Source: Candidatus Rifleibacteriota bacterium
Lineage (GTDB): Bacteria > Riflebacteria > Ozemobacteria > Ozemobacterales > Ozemobacteraceae
NCBI GenBank assembly: GCA_017526725.1
Contig: JAFXRA010000161.1
Span: forward strand, 1-6,095
Reading direction: 5' to 3'
DNA length: 6,095 nt
Below are positions 5,826 through 6,095 of this stretch, one piece after another (position 1 is the stretch's first letter; each line of letters starts with the position of its first letter). A program made the translations under genes and the position numbers. The notes below the pieces were generated by a model that did not search any database, was not told the origin of the DNA, and saw only the letters and a program-made list of their open reading frames with translations.

Positions 5826-5970
5826 GATGAACTTCCCTATTTCTATAATCTCAAATTATTTATCTGTTTTCAGTTTACAGCAACAGTCAAATATCTTCAA
5901 GTGTTACGCTTCGCTGTTGTAATTGTTAGAAGGGGCGGAAGAGTCGGAAGGATTGGAAGTGTTGTCCTAA
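5826..5970. other. Noncoding stretch upstream of the small membrane protein gene
   Basis: No convincing gene is present. The left part is AT-rich leader/promoter space for the minus-strand gene. An imperfect inverted repeat CAACAG (5881-5886) / CTGTTG (5914-5919) encloses 27 nt and lacks a T tract. From 5931 the sequence becomes purine-rich on the plus strand, with four GGA trinucleotides between 5937 and 5956, leading into the hairpin array. Confidence 0.5.
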
Positions 5971-6075
5971 AGCCTCCACTTGAGGGCTGCCAACAGGAGG
6001 TTGGCGTGCAAGCGAGCGACAGGAGGTCAGCGAGTCGCTGAGGAAGCCTGTCGAAGACAGGCAGGAGGGGTGACC
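5971..6075. repeat. G+C-rich array of four hairpins (structured RNA candidate or palindromic repeat)
   Basis: The 100 bases from 5971 are 64% G+C in an otherwise AT-rich window. Four stems follow one another. Hairpin 1 is AGCCTC/GAGGGCT (5971-5988, one bulge). Hairpin 2 is GCCAAC-AGGAG-GTTGGC (5989-6005, perfect). Hairpin 3 is an AGCGA/TCGCT outer stem with inner GCGAC-AGGAG-GTCAGC (6011-6039). Hairpin 4 is GCCTGTC-GAA-GACAGGC (6046-6062, perfect 7 bp). Hairpins 2 and 3 share the loop AGGAG within ACAGGAGGT, repeated every 26 nt; a third AGGAG follows at 6063-6067. Read on the other strand the loops are CTCCT. No open frame explains the region. Strand, ends and function are undetermined because the window stops 20 nt later. 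Confidence 0.6.
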
Positions 6076-6095
6076 GAACCAGAGTGAAACCTCAA

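Noticed and set aside
5881..5919. Intrinsic terminator from CAACAG/CTGTTG
   Set aside because: The loop is 27 nt and no T tract follows on either strand.
5545..5922. Plus-strand open frame of 125 codons antisense to the small membrane protein gene
   Set aside because: The VVVVLVIV run mirrors the Thr/Lys tract of the minus-strand gene, there is no ribosome binding site, and the minus-strand start has a good one.
5971..6075. CRISPR array
   Set aside because: The repeated word is only nine bases (ACAGGAGGT, twice, 26 nt apart) and the intervening sequence is itself palindromic, so there is no repeat-spacer pattern and no cas gene.
5971..6095. RNase P RNA, tmRNA, SRP RNA or tRNA in the G+C-rich right end
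   Set aside because: None of the conserved cores I know (GAGGAAAGUCC of RNase P, the SRP GGAAGGAAGCAGCC apical region, TTC-A T-loops with acceptor pairing) is present.

Overview
The window comes from an AT-rich bacterial chromosome. Coding regions are visibly low in G+C, and the divergent intergenic stretch 3701-3800 is 19% G+C by my count. Genes use Shine-Dalgarno-like sites and sigma70-like promoters. No 16S rRNA, tRNA or diagnostic marker is present, so the lineage cannot be named. The mix of a large-type malic enzyme, a short CYTH phosphatase and several single-pass proteins of no recognised family would suit an uncultured or poorly sampled Gram-negative phylum, but that is only an impression.

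Left half (1-3687, all minus strand, read right to left): a compact gene string starts from a good promoter at 3718-3746. It encodes a membrane-anchored protein of unknown function (paralog A, 3025-3687), a CYTH/triphosphate tunnel phosphatase (2577-3023) and a malic enzyme (1129-2583). The first two genes are 1 nt apart and the next pair overlaps by 7 nt (ATGTTGA), so the three look like one translationally linked operon. A weak terminator follows the malic enzyme. A promoter-like pair overlapping it may drive the next gene, an N-terminal fragment of a sensor-like membrane protein (1-1070) that runs off the window.

Middle (3688-5394): the divergent intergenic region holds the minus-strand promoter and a strong plus-strand intrinsic terminator (3846-3876) that no visible gene upstream of it explains. 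Two plus-strand genes follow (paralog B 3938-4657, paralog C 4696-5394). Proteins A, B and C are paralogs: one N-terminal membrane helix, a YC motif, a G-x-H motif, then a conserved core (LPxFYxRD, LxKLFGxQ(D/E)I, FSxxFxLQG, FF, GYxYE). B and C align without a gap from residue 31 to 230 at about 43% identity. This divergently arranged family is the most interesting protein-level feature.

Right end (5395-6095): a small Lys/Thr-rich, probably C-tail-anchored membrane protein (5478-5825, minus) lies convergent to paralog C, separated by a structured intergenic element. After it comes a noncoding stretch whose last part (5971-6075) is abruptly G+C-rich (64% over 5971-6070) and folds into four consecutive hairpins, two with the identical loop AGGAG. 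It shares short words with the 5409-5456 element. It could be a structured RNA (for example a CsrA-sponge-like RNA) or a palindromic dispersed repeat; the sequence alone does not decide.
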